Source of the DNA: JAKAWQ01 sp035509315 | Lineage (GTDB): Bacteria; Pseudomonadota; Alphaproteobacteria; Acetobacterales; Acetobacteraceae | Direction: 5' to 3' | Assembly: GCA_035509315.1 (NCBI GenBank) | Contig: DATJLS010000022.1 | Location: forward strand, 27,058-91,057 | Length of the DNA: 64,000 nucleotides | Part shown: positions 25,724-35,080 of the stretch, piece by piece | How the letters are laid out: each line of letters begins with the position of its first letter | Numbering within the stretch: position 1 is the first letter of the stretch | The notes under the pieces: model-generated | Seen by the model: only the letters and a program-made list of their open reading frames with translations | The model's database searches: none | Told to the model about the DNA's origin: nothing | Translations under genes and position numbers: made by a program

Positions 25724-26040
25724 GCGAAGGGATCAGGATCAAGGTGCCGGATGCGGTTGCGTCCGGCGACGTGTGGGGGCCGGAGATCGAACTGCCGAGC
25801 GGGACGAAGGTGCAGTTCCGGCGCGGCACCGGCAAGGACGTGCGGCTGGCCCTGACCGCGGTTGGGCAGCCATTCGACAGCACGCGCTATCTCTATGCGA
25901 TGATCGCGCGCACGTCGCGGTTTGACGGCAAGCAGATCACCATGGAAGCGGTGGACGACCTCGATGCGGAGGATGTGGAACGCCTGCTTGAAGAGGCGCG
26001 CAAGCCAAGCCCTTCTCCGAAGGCGCCGGCGGAATCGTAA
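25720..26040 (+). CDS. Tail assembly chaperone, N-terminal part
   Basis: A 106-residue protein, likely the gpE-type half of the tail assembly chaperone that loads tape measure and tube. It includes FRRGTGKDVRLAL and RTSRFDGKQITMEAVDDLD. GTG overlaps the preceding stop, with GGAGGTGGGGGC upstream. A second short frame (26061-26174) in the -1 register carries the partner sequence, as in P2 E/E'. Confidence 0.7.
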   Translation: MSEGIRIKVPDAVASGDVWGPEIELPSGTKVQFRRGTGKDVRLALTAVGQPFDSTRYLYAMIARTSRFDGKQITMEAVDDLDAEDVERLLEEARKPSPSPKAPAES

Positions 26041-26060
26041 GCCCGGCGGCGCTTGGCGAG

Positions 26061-26174
26061 ATGATCGCGTTGGGGTTTCGGCCAGCGGATCTTGATGAAA
26101 TGGACTTCGCAGACATGCAAAGTTGGCGATCCGTGATGGCGGCGTATAGCGCGGCGGTGGCGCGAAATCGATGA
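26061..26174 (+). CDS. GpE-family tail chaperone extension, -1 frame
   Basis: A 37-residue frame beginning MIALGFRPADLDEMDF and containing MQSWRSVMAAYSAAV, matching the GpE family pattern of an Asp-rich helix pair. It is in the -1 frame relative to the chaperone gene and this frame is open back to 25992, overlapping the chaperone end by 49 bp. It may be made as a frameshift fusion or by re-initiation. No classic slippery heptamer is obvious; the nearest candidate is around 26010-26016. Confidence 0.7.
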   Translation: MIALGFRPADLDEMDFADMQSWRSVMAAYSAAVARNR

Positions 26175-26605
26175 TCCCCGGGCAGTGGAATCGGGTGCGG
26201 GCGAGAATAGAGGTGGGATAGAGACTTTTGCCGCTGGCCATTGCTGCCTCTCTTTGGCTGTGCGTGATCAGCTCTGACCAGATGCCCGATCGCATAGTGC
26301 CGGATAGGCTCTCGATTTTCACGGTAGTGCCTATCGTCGATCGATCTCTCTGAAAGGCGTCTCGGACGCGATGAACGACCCGCACGACTGCGTCGCTCTC
26401 CCGGTGCCTTTTTGGCCGGTTCACCGCCGCCGCGCGTTGGGGGTGAAGCCCTTGCTGGCACGGAGGTTATCGGCGTACCCATCCCGATTTTCGGGACAAT
26501 CCTTCCGACAGGCTGAAGCATGGGTGATCTCGGGTGATCCCGTGACGTTCTGAGCCCTTTGACGAACCGGCAAAGCTGGCATGAATTGATGCGTGGAGAG
26601 AGGGA
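26175..26605. other. 431-bp gap inside the tail operon with possible decayed coding sequence
   Basis: No intact gene is seen. A short reading frame (26280-26352) gives a phage tape-measure-like start (PDRLSIFTVVPIVDRSL) that breaks at a stop, and the next frame continues as LKGVSDAMND, as if one frameshift had split a coding segment. Base composition is less GC-rich than neighbours. The region ends with a good ribosome site for the tape measure gene. Confidence 0.4.
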
Positions 26606-28264
26606 ATGCCGATTGGCAAGGATGGAGGTGCCGGCGCGATTTCGGTTGACCATGGGGGATTCTTCGAATCGTTCTCGCGTGCACTCGAACAAGTTTCTGC
26701 CCTGCGGGATTCGGTTGAGCGCCTGTCTGGTGGCATCAACTCCGTGCTGCACGACCAGACTTCAAATTTGTTTGAATTCTTGATCAGCTTTTGGGCGCGC
26801 AAGTCGCTCGGCGAGGCGATGCAGAAGAATGAGGCACTGATGCGCCCCCTCTTTGCGTTCGATATACAGAGCGGGCTGGCAGAGCAAAAGCAACATCATC
26901 TCGATCTCGACGCGCCGCTTGCATTCGCGCAGGCGAGTACTTTGGGGATGAGTTTCACGACCGAGCAGACCTCGCAAGCCTATGACATGCTGGCGGTGAT
27001 GCTGCGGACGGCGCCGGCGTTTCAGGGGGCGGACAGGTTCCAGAACTTCGCGGCCATCGCGCCGATCATTCTGCGCGCATCCGAAGTGGCACAGATGCGC
27101 GGCCCTGGCTTACTGGACGACAACATCCGCGCGCTGGTACAATATGCGCACCTGATCGGCAACCACGGTCCGGCGTCCACGACGCGGGGCACGGATCAGT
27201 TGCTTGCGATCGCCGAAGCGACCGAGCTTCCCTTCTCTCAGCTTGAGAACATCATGCGCATGGCGATCCCGATGGCGCACTCGGTGAACGCCTACGTTCC
27301 GGATACCGCGCTTTTCACGGCGGCGCTGATTCAGGATGGCCTTGGCGGTAGCACGCATCGCTATTCGCGTTCTGAGATGAACGAGCACGCTGCCGCGCTC
27401 CTCAATCTCGGGCTGATGAACAGCGCCGGGCAGCTCACGGTTCTCAATGCTCAGGGCGGCGTCGATATCGCGCGGGTGGTTGCGGACATCGATGCCGCCG
27501 GCCATCGAATGGACCCGATCGCATTTGGGAATGCGCTGCGGAACGCCTTCTCCCTTCGCGGCCAGCGCGGCGCCGAGCTTCTGAAGGTGATGGACCAGCT
27601 CACGCCGGCCCTGTTCGCTGCCGTCAATTCGACGCCGGGGACGGCGGCGCAGCAGGCGGCCTTCGCTGCCACGCCCTTGCAGCAGTTCGAGCAGATCATT
27701 GCCCGGTTGCAGGATATCGGGAACATCCTGGCGACCACGATCCTGCCGGATTTCCTACGCATGGAGACCGGGCTGCTCGCGTTCCTGAATGCGGTGGATG
27801 ATTTTCTCGCGCACCACCATGTCATCGCATCCATCATCGGGCATGCGCTGGGCGGAGCCGCGGTCGGATTCACGTTCGGCGGACCTGCGGGCGCGCTGGT
27901 TCTCGGGGGTGCCGGGGCCGCGGTGGGAGCGGTCGAGAGCCTGCCGGCGGGAAATCCCGTTCCGCATGAAATGCCGGGATACGCGCTTTCCCAGGAGGCG
28001 CTGTTCGGGCGCCACGACGAGCCCGGCCAGATCACCGTGAATGCGCCGCTGACGGTGACGGTGCAGGGCGACATGCTCGGCGATTATGCGAACCTGAGCG
28101 CGTTCCTGAGTCAGTGGTGGGCGCAGAACGCCGGTTCCGTCGGTAACACCGTGAAACAGCAGATCCAGCATATGCAGCGGCAGTCCCGGCGCATGACGAT
28201 GCAGGACATGCAGCAGGCGGACGGCTACACCGCGGCGATTGCGGATGGGGCCGGATACCGATGA
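26606..28264 (+). CDS. Phage tail tape measure protein
   Basis: A 552-residue helical protein in the tape measure slot between chaperone and P2 U/X/D-like genes. A GGAGAGAGGGA site precedes the ATG. It shows long helices, a hydrophobic Gly/Ala-rich segment at about 400-445 (HALGGAAVGFTFGGPAGALV) and a coiled-coil-like C-terminus. Tape measure length usually sets tail length, so this tail may be short compared with P2. Codon use is less biased than in flanking genes. Confidence 0.75.
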   Translation: MPIGKDGGAGAISVDHGGFFESFSRALEQVSALRDSVERLSGGINSVLHDQTSNLFEFLISFWARKSLGEAMQKNEALMRPLFAFDIQSGLAEQKQHHLDLDAPLAFAQASTLGMSFTTEQTSQAYDMLAVMLRTAPAFQGADRFQNFAAIAPIILRASEVAQMRGPGLLDDNIRALVQYAHLIGNHGPASTTRGTDQLLAIAEATELPFSQLENIMRMAIPMAHSVNAYVPDTALFTAALIQDGLGGSTHRYSRSEMNEHAAALLNLGLMNSAGQLTVLNAQGGVDIARVVADIDAAGHRMDPIAFGNALRNAFSLRGQRGAELLKVMDQLTPALFAAVNSTPGTAAQQAAFAATPLQQFEQIIARLQDIGNILATTILPDFLRMETGLLAFLNAVDDFLAHHHVIASIIGHALGGAAVGFTFGGPAGALVLGGAGAAVGAVESLPAGNPVPHEMPGYALSQEALFGRHDEPGQITVNAPLTVTVQGDMLGDYANLSAFLSQWWAQNAGSVGNTVKQQIQHMQRQSRRMTMQDMQQADGYTAAIADGAGYR

Positions 28265-28890
28265 GCGGTGCAATCGCGGCGGCGGCTTCGTCCCCGATCG
28301 CGTCCGCGCTCGGCTTCGGCGATTTCGCGGCGTTCGGCGGCATCAGTTTCATGCTTCTCGGCTCGCCCGACAAGCTGAGCCGCACCTTCCGCACGAATTA
28401 CGCGAAGCTGCCGCTGCTCGGGCCGAAGCCGGTCTTGCAGGCGACCTATGACGATCTGAACCGGATCACCATGGGGATTCGTCTGCATATCTTCTGGTGT
28501 CAGCCGGATGATGCGGTCGGGCTGCTCGACCAGCAGCGTCTTTCGCACCAGCCCGCGCCACTGGTGTTCGCGTCCGGGATCGATTTCGGGCCGGCCCAGA
28601 CCGGGACGCCGACGCAATACGTCATCACCGAAATGACGGTAACTGACCAATGGCGCTATGCGGGCGTCGCTCAATATATCGACGTTGACATGACTTTGCT
28701 TGAGTTTGCGCCGACCTTGCCGGTGGGAGCGCCGACCGTGACGCCGCCGGCCCCGCCGGCCGGGGTCATCGGCGTTCCGGGCGGGCTCGCGGCGATCCTT
28801 TCGTCCGGCGCGGGGATCGGCCTGCCTGTGCCGACCGGAGAGTTCGCGAGCGTGGCGGCTTCCACCATCGTGCGGGCCGGGGCTCCATGA
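28261..28890 (+). CDS. P2 gpU-like tail protein
   Basis: A 209-residue protein overlapping the tape measure stop (ATGA). The core (ISFMLLGSPDKLSRTFRTNY and the closing WRYAGVAQYIDVDMTLLEF) matches the GpU tail protein that caps the tube. The C-terminal 60 residues are Pro/Gly-rich and look like a flexible extension. Confidence 0.8.
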   Translation: MSGAIAAAASSPIASALGFGDFAAFGGISFMLLGSPDKLSRTFRTNYAKLPLLGPKPVLQATYDDLNRITMGIRLHIFWCQPDDAVGLLDQQRLSHQPAPLVFASGIDFGPAQTGTPTQYVITEMTVTDQWRYAGVAQYIDVDMTLLEFAPTLPVGAPTVTPPAPPAGVIGVPGGLAAILSSGAGIGLPVPTGEFASVAASTIVRAGAP

Positions 28891-29201
28891 GCGGATCGCT
28901 GAATGCCGCGGCCAGTGCGGCGAGCGCGGCGGAGGAGTTCGCGCAATCGCTCGGGCTTCTGCCGGGTGGGGAGACGCCGCCACCTTCCGTTCCGCAGTTC
29001 GTTGCCATCGTGACCGGGCCGGCGGATCGGTGGGACACGATCGCCTTCAAGGCTTACGGAGATCCGACCAAGGTGAGCACGTTGATCCTTGCCAATCCCA
29101 CGGTTCCGATCTCGCCCGTGCTTCCGCAGGGCATCACGATCTTCTGCCCGCTGATCCCGGCGCCAGGGCCGGCCGCGGGCACAACCCCGTGGAGTCCGTG
29201 A
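28887..29201 (+). CDS. P2 gpX-like tail protein, LysM-like
   Basis: A 104-residue protein with a LysM-type core (DRWDTIAFKAYGDPTKVSTL, ILANP, LPQGITIFCPLIP), as in gpX of P2, which sits in the baseplate hub. An N-terminal Ala-rich helix is present. It overlaps the previous stop and is followed directly by gpD. Confidence 0.85.
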   Translation: MSGSLNAAASAASAAEEFAQSLGLLPGGETPPPSVPQFVAIVTGPADRWDTIAFKAYGDPTKVSTLILANPTVPISPVLPQGITIFCPLIPAPGPAAGTTPWSP

Positions 29202-30311
29202 GTGAGCGGCACGACTCTCCCCTGGCAGGCGCCCGCCGGCAGCGGGAACGCCGTCGCGGTTCCGTCTATCACGGTGGTGCTCAATGGGACCGACATCACG
29301 AACACGATCGCGATCGAGCGGCTTGCCTATTCCGAGGCGACGGGCGGCGAGGTGCCGACCTTCCAGATCGACGTTCAGGACATCGATCAGCGTTGGCAGA
29401 ACTTCGGCTTCACGCTCGGCAGCGACACGATCACGGGCACGCTCGGATGGCAGGGCGGCCAGAGCTGGACGACGGGCAGCTTCACGGTCGATGAGCTGGC
29501 GCTGAGCACGCCGCCCGATGTGTTCTCCATCATGGCGGTGGAAGCGGGGCTCAACAACGCCATCCGCACCCGGCAGAGCGTGGCCTATGAGGGGCAAACC
29601 CTGACGCAGATAGCCCGAGCGGTTGCGGCGCGGCACGGCATGACTGCGGTGACCGCGGCGGTCAGTCCCGATCCTGTCTTTCAGCGCGTGACGCAGCGGA
29701 TGGAGACGGATATTTCTTTCCTTCTGCGGCTCGCGCACGAGCACAATTACGACTTCACGATCCGCGACAACCAACTGATCTTCTTCTCCCGCCCGAGCCT
29801 GGAAGCGCAGGCTGTGACGGGGCCGGTGCTGACGCGGCAATTGCTGCGCACGCAGGCGCGGTGCCGGCGGCAAGGGCTTGGGGAGCTGTCCTACAAGCAG
29901 GCGATCGTTCGCTACTTCAACCCTTATGACAAGAGTCTCATCACGGCCCAGGCACTCGACCCCACGATGCAGGTCGCGGATTCGCATGTGCTGGTGGTGA
30001 GGGTCGAGAACGGGCAGCAGGCGAGCCTCAAGGCGCAGTCCAATCTTTGGACCGCCAACATGCGCTCGACCGCGATCGAGTTTCCTCTGGTCGGGACACT
30101 GAATTACCGCGCGGGCAACACGGTGAACACTCAGGGCTTCGGGCTTTGGGACAAGAACACGTATCTCGTGCAGAGGGTCGAGGTGGAGATCACGCCCGAG
30201 CAGGGTTTCACCACCGCGCTCGAGTTGCGGACGATCACAAGCCTTGACGATGGCACGCAAAGCATTGCGAGCCAGGAAGACGTTTCGGCCGATCCGAACG
30301 CGGAGGATTGA
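29202..30311 (+). CDS. P2 gpD-like late control / baseplate hub protein
   Basis: A 369-residue protein of the gpD family, structural homologue of T4 gp27, forming the hub below the tube. It starts at GTG 29202, right after the gpX gene. Recognisable parts are YEGQTLTQIARAVAARHGMT, TDISFLLRLAHEHNYDF and the C-terminal LYRAGNTVN-like YRAGNTVNTQGFG. The neighbours (U, X, V, W, J, I) give the full P2 baseplate order. Confidence 0.88.
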   Translation: MSGTTLPWQAPAGSGNAVAVPSITVVLNGTDITNTIAIERLAYSEATGGEVPTFQIDVQDIDQRWQNFGFTLGSDTITGTLGWQGGQSWTTGSFTVDELALSTPPDVFSIMAVEAGLNNAIRTRQSVAYEGQTLTQIARAVAARHGMTAVTAAVSPDPVFQRVTQRMETDISFLLRLAHEHNYDFTIRDNQLIFFSRPSLEAQAVTGPVLTRQLLRTQARCRRQGLGELSYKQAIVRYFNPYDKSLITAQALDPTMQVADSHVLVVRVENGQQASLKAQSNLWTANMRSTAIEFPLVGTLNYRAGNTVNTQGFGLWDKNTYLVQRVEVEITPEQGFTTALELRTITSLDDGTQSIASQEDVSADPNAED

Positions 30312-31012
30312 TGAGCATGCGGCCCTATGCGGTGCAGTTTCATCCCGTCTTCCGCACGGGGCTGGTGACGGCGCAGAACATCGCGGCCGGGCAGGTGCGG
30401 GTGCAGTTCCCGGACCGGGACAACATCGTCTCCTTCTGGCTTCCGGTGCATGCGCTCGGCACGCAGGACGACAAGTTCTGGTGGATGCCGGATGTCGGGG
30501 AACAGGTCGTGGTGCTCATGGACGAGCACGACGAATATGGCACCGTGGTCGGCTCCATGTATTCGACCGCTGATAAGCCGCCGAGCTGGGCCGGGCCGAA
30601 CGTGCGCGGGATCCAATTCAGCGACGGCACGATGATCCGTTATGACCGGGCGGCCCACGCTCTTACGGCCGCGCTCGGGACCGGCGGCAGCGCCACGGTG
30701 AGCACGCCGTTGGGCAATCAGTTCGTGCTTGGGAACGATGGCACCCTGACGTTGCAGGACGAAAAGGGCGCGAGCGTCAAGCTGACGAATGACGGGAATG
30801 TGCGTGTCAATGGCAACCTTCTTGTGTCGGGCACCATCGGGACTGAGGATGGAGCGTTCGGGAATGGCGACATGACCATCACCGGCACGATCCAGGCGAC
30901 GGGCGACATCACGGCCGGGCAGGGCGGCAAGAACGTGAGCGCCTTGAACCATACGCATGGCGGCGTCGAGACCGGCGGCGGGAGCACCGCTTCGCCGAAC
31001 GCGGGCACCTGA
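30311..31012 (+). CDS. Baseplate assembly protein V (spike)
   Basis: A 233-residue spike protein. An OB-type N-terminus (GQVRVQFPDRDNIVSFWLPV and VGEQVVVLMDEH) is followed by repeating beta strands (NDGNVRVNGNLLVSGT) and the HTHGG motif near the end. In P2 gpV the HxH tip binds iron at the spike apex; the motif is visible here (SALNHTHGGVETGGG). The ATG overlaps the gpD stop. Confidence 0.88.
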   Translation: MSMRPYAVQFHPVFRTGLVTAQNIAAGQVRVQFPDRDNIVSFWLPVHALGTQDDKFWWMPDVGEQVVVLMDEHDEYGTVVGSMYSTADKPPSWAGPNVRGIQFSDGTMIRYDRAAHALTAALGTGGSATVSTPLGNQFVLGNDGTLTLQDEKGASVKLTNDGNVRVNGNLLVSGTIGTEDGAFGNGDMTITGTIQATGDITAGQGGKNVSALNHTHGGVETGGGSTASPNAGT

Positions 31013-31464
31013 TGTCCGGCGCTTCCGTGACCCTCGCCGATGTCACTTCGGCGAGCTGGTCGCTCGAGCTTGATTCCACCGCGGGCGGCGGTGCGGGCAG
31101 CGGCATCGGGCAGGTGGTGCAGGGGCTCGCGGATATCGATCAGTGCATCCGGATCATTCTCGGCACGCTGCCGGGCGAGGACCCGTTTCGGCCGACGTTC
31201 GGGTGCGACCTGACGCAATATATCGACCGGCCGTTGCCGGCGGCGCTGCCGGCGATCATCGGGGTGGTGACGCAGGCGATCGAGACCTGGGAGCCGCGCG
31301 TCAAGGTGCTTGGGGTGACGGCGACGCCGGCCGGTGCCGCGGCGCCGGGAACGATCGATGTGAGCGTGCAATGGCAGGTTGACCTCGGCACGACGCTCGC
31401 GCCGGGGCAGAGCGCGATCGGTGGGGCTGGCCCCCTGACAACGACGGTGAGCATCTTCGGATGA
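31012..31464 (+). CDS. Baseplate assembly protein W (gp25-like)
   Basis: A 150-residue protein of the gpW/gp25 lysozyme-like baseplate family, which lacks activity and serves as wedge-hub linker. Key stretches are VQGLADIDQCIRIILGTLPG, DPFRPTFGCDL and TWEPRVKVLGV. It overlaps genes on both sides. Confidence 0.87.
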   Translation: MSGASVTLADVTSASWSLELDSTAGGGAGSGIGQVVQGLADIDQCIRIILGTLPGEDPFRPTFGCDLTQYIDRPLPAALPAIIGVVTQAIETWEPRVKVLGVTATPAGAAAPGTIDVSVQWQVDLGTTLAPGQSAIGGAGPLTTTVSIFG

Positions 31465-32687
31465 GCGGAACAGCATCGAATCCGGCCAACAGCCTTCCGA
31501 CCCCGGTTTTCGTGACGGATGCGGACGGCCTCGACCCGAACCTGATCCTGGCCGATATGATCACGCTCTTTCAGAACGTGACCGGGCGCACGCTCTTTCC
31601 GGCGCAGGTCGAGCGGTTGCTGATCAACCTCTATGCCTATCGCGAGGCGCTGGTGCGCTCGGCGATCCAGTTCACCGGCCAGCAAAACCTTCTCGCTTTC
31701 GCGAGCTTTCCGGTGATCGATTACCTCGGCCAGCTTGTCGGCGTGACGCGGCTGGCGGGCGTGGCGGCGACGACCACGCTGCAATTCACGCTGACCGGGC
31801 CGCTCACGGTGGACGTGACGATCCCAGCCGGGACGCAGGTGGGCACGAGCGACGGGAGCTTTCTGTTCGCGACCAATACGGCGCTGACGATCCCGATCGG
31901 CAGCACCACGGGGAGCGTGCTTGCGACCTGCACCCTTGCGGGCAGCGGCGGCAACGGCTTCCTGCCCGGCCAGGTGAATGTGATGGTCGGGGGCAACGCG
32001 CTGGTGGCGAGCGTCGCCAACACCACCACGAGCGCGGGCGGATCGGAGACGGAGACGGACGATCATCTGCGCGCGCGCATCCAGGCCGCGCCGAACCAGT
32101 TCTCCACCGCCGGGCCGAGCGGGGCCTATCGGTTCTTCACGCTCTCCGCCGATCCGACCATCATCGATGCGGAGATCGCGAGCCCGGTTCCGGGCACGGT
32201 CGCGGTGTTCGTGCTGACGGGGCCGATCACGGTGCAGCCGGCGCCGGCCCCGAACAGCGTGGGCATTCCGTCACAGACCATCCTCAATGAAGTGGTGGCG
32301 GCGCTCAATCAGAAGACGGTGCGGCCGCTCACCGACACGGTGCAGGTCTTTGCCGTGACCGAGGTGGATTACCAGGTCACGGCGACGGTGACGCTGTTCG
32401 CCGACGCGGACCCGACCTCGACCGAGGCCGCCTGCCAGAGCGCGGCGACGGAGCTTGCGATCAACCTCGCGAGCAGCGTGGGCAACGACGTGGTGCCGAG
32501 CCAATGGACGGGCGTGCTTTCCGTGGCGGGGGTCTATGACGTGGACCTGACCATCACCGCCACCGTGAACGGCGCGGCGCTGACGCCGACCGCGGACGGG
32601 CGCTTCGTGATGCAGCCGGGCCAGTGGGCCAATTGCACCGCGCTCAACCTGACCTTCGTGCTCGGGACCGAGAATGAGCCGGCATGA
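31461..32687 (+). CDS. Baseplate wedge protein J
   Basis: A 408-residue gpJ-type wedge protein. The N-terminal helices (EALVRSAIQFTGQQNLLAFA), the central VQVGTSDGSFLF-like strand region and the closing TNCTALNLTFV-type segment are typical. A canonical ETDDHLRARIQ stretch near 200 supports the call. It overlaps gpW-like and gpI-like genes by four bases each. Confidence 0.88.
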   Translation: MSGTASNPANSLPTPVFVTDADGLDPNLILADMITLFQNVTGRTLFPAQVERLLINLYAYREALVRSAIQFTGQQNLLAFASFPVIDYLGQLVGVTRLAGVAATTTLQFTLTGPLTVDVTIPAGTQVGTSDGSFLFATNTALTIPIGSTTGSVLATCTLAGSGGNGFLPGQVNVMVGGNALVASVANTTTSAGGSETETDDHLRARIQAAPNQFSTAGPSGAYRFFTLSADPTIIDAEIASPVPGTVAVFVLTGPITVQPAPAPNSVGIPSQTILNEVVAALNQKTVRPLTDTVQVFAVTEVDYQVTATVTLFADADPTSTEAACQSAATELAINLASSVGNDVVPSQWTGVLSVAGVYDVDLTITATVNGAALTPTADGRFVMQPGQWANCTALNLTFVLGTENEPA

Positions 32688-33538
32688 GCGATAATGTTGG
32701 CGGCAGCCTCGTCGCGCCTTCGTCCATCAACGATCTGAGGACAAAGGCGCATCTTCAGATCGGCCAGCGGCTTGGCAATATCAGCCTTGTGCCGCTCCTG
32801 ATCTACACCTTTCTCGAGACGCCGCCTTCGCTCATTCCGTTCCTGGCCTGGCAGTTCGATATCGTCGCACCCTGGTGGCAGCTTCTCACGGGGCCGGAAT
32901 CGCAGCTCACGATCATCAGGCAGGCGATCCAGCTTCACCGCTTCAAGGGCACGGTCTTCGCGATCGAGTCCATCATGGCCGGGCTCGGGTTTCAGGCGCC
33001 GGTCATCCAGGAAGGCGAGGCCACGTGGGGTGGGGCGACCTTCCCGCCGAGCCAGGGATGGGCCTTGTTCCGCGTGATCGTGCCCAAGGCCGCCATCACG
33101 CTCGCGAGCCCGCAGCCGGCCGAATGGGATGCGGTGAGCGACGTGGACATGCTGCTCGATATCGACGGGATCGAGCAGGCAAGCGGCATCGCGGGCGCGG
33201 TGGTGACGGCGACGATCGAGACGCAGGCGGTCTCGGCGATCAACTTCTTCAAGCCGGAGCGGTCCCTTCTCGATTCGCTCTGGTTCCAGGAATTGCCGAT
33301 CGACGAGCCCGCGCTTGGGATGAGAGACTTCATCACGCTCAAGGCCGGGAACAGCGTGCTCGAGCCGCCGATCTTCGTTTCCGACATCGTGACCGTGCCG
33401 GCCTGGGCGGTGAGCGATGCCAAGAGCACCGCGCCGCTCTATTCGGCGCATTTCTTCCATGCCGGCATCACCTACGGCGCGAACGAGCCCGCGGTGGTGG
33501 ATAGCGGCATCGTCATCAACGGAACCCCAACGGAGTGA
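32684..33538 (+). CDS. Tail protein I (baseplate wedge)
   Basis: A 284-residue protein of the gpI group. The signature lies in its middle (FLAWQFDIVAPWWQLL and RLQIQLHRFKGTVFAIES-like IQLHRFKGTVFAIESIMAGL). Its beta-rich C-terminus likely anchors fibres. It is coupled to the gpJ-like gene by an ATGA overlap and is followed by fibre genes. Confidence 0.85.
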   Translation: MSDNVGGSLVAPSSINDLRTKAHLQIGQRLGNISLVPLLIYTFLETPPSLIPFLAWQFDIVAPWWQLLTGPESQLTIIRQAIQLHRFKGTVFAIESIMAGLGFQAPVIQEGEATWGGATFPPSQGWALFRVIVPKAAITLASPQPAEWDAVSDVDMLLDIDGIEQASGIAGAVVTATIETQAVSAINFFKPERSLLDSLWFQELPIDEPALGMRDFITLKAGNSVLEPPIFVSDIVTVPAWAVSDAKSTAPLYSAHFFHAGITYGANEPAVVDSGIVINGTPTE

Positions 33539-33541
33539 CGC

Positions 33542-34375
33542 ATGAGAAGGCCGACCGGCCGCTTCCGCATCTGGCGGAACGGCGTGCTGATGTGCGAGCG
33601 CGACAATCTGGTGGTGAATGCGGGGCTTCCGGCCTTTGCCGAGCAGGCGGCGGGCGGCAACGGGTTTCAGGTGGCGGCGGTGGGTTATGGATCGGGCAGC
33701 GCCGCGCCCACCGCGAACGACACCGATCTCACGCTCGCGCCGAAATACTACAACGCGGTGCAGGGATCGGCCTTCCCGAGCGCGGGGACGGTGCAGTTCA
33801 GCTTCGCCTTGCAGGCGAGCGATTTTGCCGCTTCGGGGCTCAATATCCAGGAGATCGGGCTGTTCGCGAATCCGGCGGGCGCGCAGCTTCCGGCCGCGAT
33901 CGGCTTTGCCTTCCCGGCCTGGGCCGCGAACAGCAACCAGCCGGTGGGGAACATCGTGCGCGACGCGGTCGGGCACCCGTTCCGCTCGACCACGCCGCCG
34001 AGCTGGACGGCGAGCACGGCGAAGGCGGCCGGCAATCTCATCATCGACAGCAACGGCAACCTTCAGCAATGCACCACCGCCGGCACCACGGGAACGAGCG
34101 AGCCCGCCTTCGCGACCGCGGTGGGCGGCAAGACCAATGACGGCACCGTCGTCTGGACCTGCGCCGCGCTCGCCGGCTACACGCCGACGACCGGCGCGGC
34201 CATGCCTTCCTTCAACATCTCGGCGATCGGCGCGCTCACCTTCGACAACACGGTGGCCTGGTCCTACCTCGCGGGGCTGGTGGTGCCGCAGCCGATGATC
34301 GCGCACGCGACGGTGCCGGCCTTCATGTTCTCCGGCATCGCGAACTATTCCGGCACCTGGGCCTTGACCTTCTGA
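33542..34375 (+). CDS. Tail fibre protein with recurring module
   Basis: A 277-residue fibre-type protein just after gpI. Its N-terminus (FRIWRNGVLMCERDNLVVNAG) is typical for phage fibre or baseplate-attached proteins. Residues about 152-207 are a copy of the recurring module (CTTAGTTGTSEPAF and DGTVVWTC). The Gly/Ala-rich C-terminus ends in beta strands. Fibre binding targets are not predictable. Confidence 0.7.
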   Translation: MRRPTGRFRIWRNGVLMCERDNLVVNAGLPAFAEQAAGGNGFQVAAVGYGSGSAAPTANDTDLTLAPKYYNAVQGSAFPSAGTVQFSFALQASDFAASGLNIQEIGLFANPAGAQLPAAIGFAFPAWAANSNQPVGNIVRDAVGHPFRSTTPPSWTASTAKAAGNLIIDSNGNLQQCTTAGTTGTSEPAFATAVGGKTNDGTVVWTCAALAGYTPTTGAAMPSFNISAIGALTFDNTVAWSYLAGLVVPQPMIAHATVPAFMFSGIANYSGTWALTF

Positions 34376-34384
34376 GGGCGGACG

Positions 34385-35074
34385 ATGAGCGGAACCCTGA
34401 TCGACAGCGCCGCCTACACGCCGAACTCCGTCCCCTCCCTCCTGCAGACGGATGCGGTGGAAGGGCAGGGCGCCGGCGCTTCCCATGGCGGCATCGGCAA
34501 CTCCAATGCCGCTTCGCAGACCCTTGCGAACCGCACCGCCTTTCTCTTCGGGCGGCAGAACACGAACATCGCCAATATCGCGACGCTGCAAGGGCAGATG
34601 TCGCAGGTTCTCAATGTGAACCTGCAACCGCATTCGGTGCGGAATTTCTTCCTTCAGACTTTCCCCGCCGGGACGCTCCTGGGGAACAATTCCGGCGCCG
34701 CCAATCTCCTGACCGCGAACTTCACTCTTCCCTCGCAGTCCACCACCGGCATGTTTCGCATTTTCTGCCGGGCGACATTTCAGGGCTCGATTTCCGCGAC
34801 TGAGGGTGGCGGCATCGGCGCTTCCACCATGGGGATCCGATTGGCCGAGAACTCGAACGATGGGCAGGATGTGTTCCATGACATAAGCTCCCACCTGATT
34901 TGCGGGTTTCCGGCGGATACCTTCGGTATTGCCGAAGGCGATTTCGCGCAGGCTCTTTACGCGCCGGGCCAAAGCTCAAGCATGGTCCTGCAATTCAATG
35001 CCGACTTCACGGGGCTGATCGATACCATCGCCGTGCTGCAGGCATCGATCACTCTGACCGCGGTTCCGGGGTGA
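34385..35074 (+). CDS. Tail-fibre associated protein
   Basis: A 229-residue protein in the fibre region. The N-terminal 75 residues are polar and helical (AFLFGRQNTNIANIATLQGQ), a likely trimer stalk; the rest is a beta-rich domain (GMFRIFCRATFQG, LQFNADFTGLIDTIAVLQA) that may be the receptor-binding head. No family recognised beyond fibre-like composition. Confidence 0.6.
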   Translation: MSGTLIDSAAYTPNSVPSLLQTDAVEGQGAGASHGGIGNSNAASQTLANRTAFLFGRQNTNIANIATLQGQMSQVLNVNLQPHSVRNFFLQTFPAGTLLGNNSGAANLLTANFTLPSQSTTGMFRIFCRATFQGSISATEGGGIGASTMGIRLAENSNDGQDVFHDISSHLICGFPADTFGIAEGDFAQALYAPGQSSSMVLQFNADFTGLIDTIAVLQASITLTAVPG

Positions 35075-35080
35075 CGTGAG

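Noticed and set aside
32534..34972. Long minus-strand frame (about 810 codons) opposite baseplate and fibre genes
   Set aside because: It spans several well-supported overlapping plus-strand genes and has an implausible composition.
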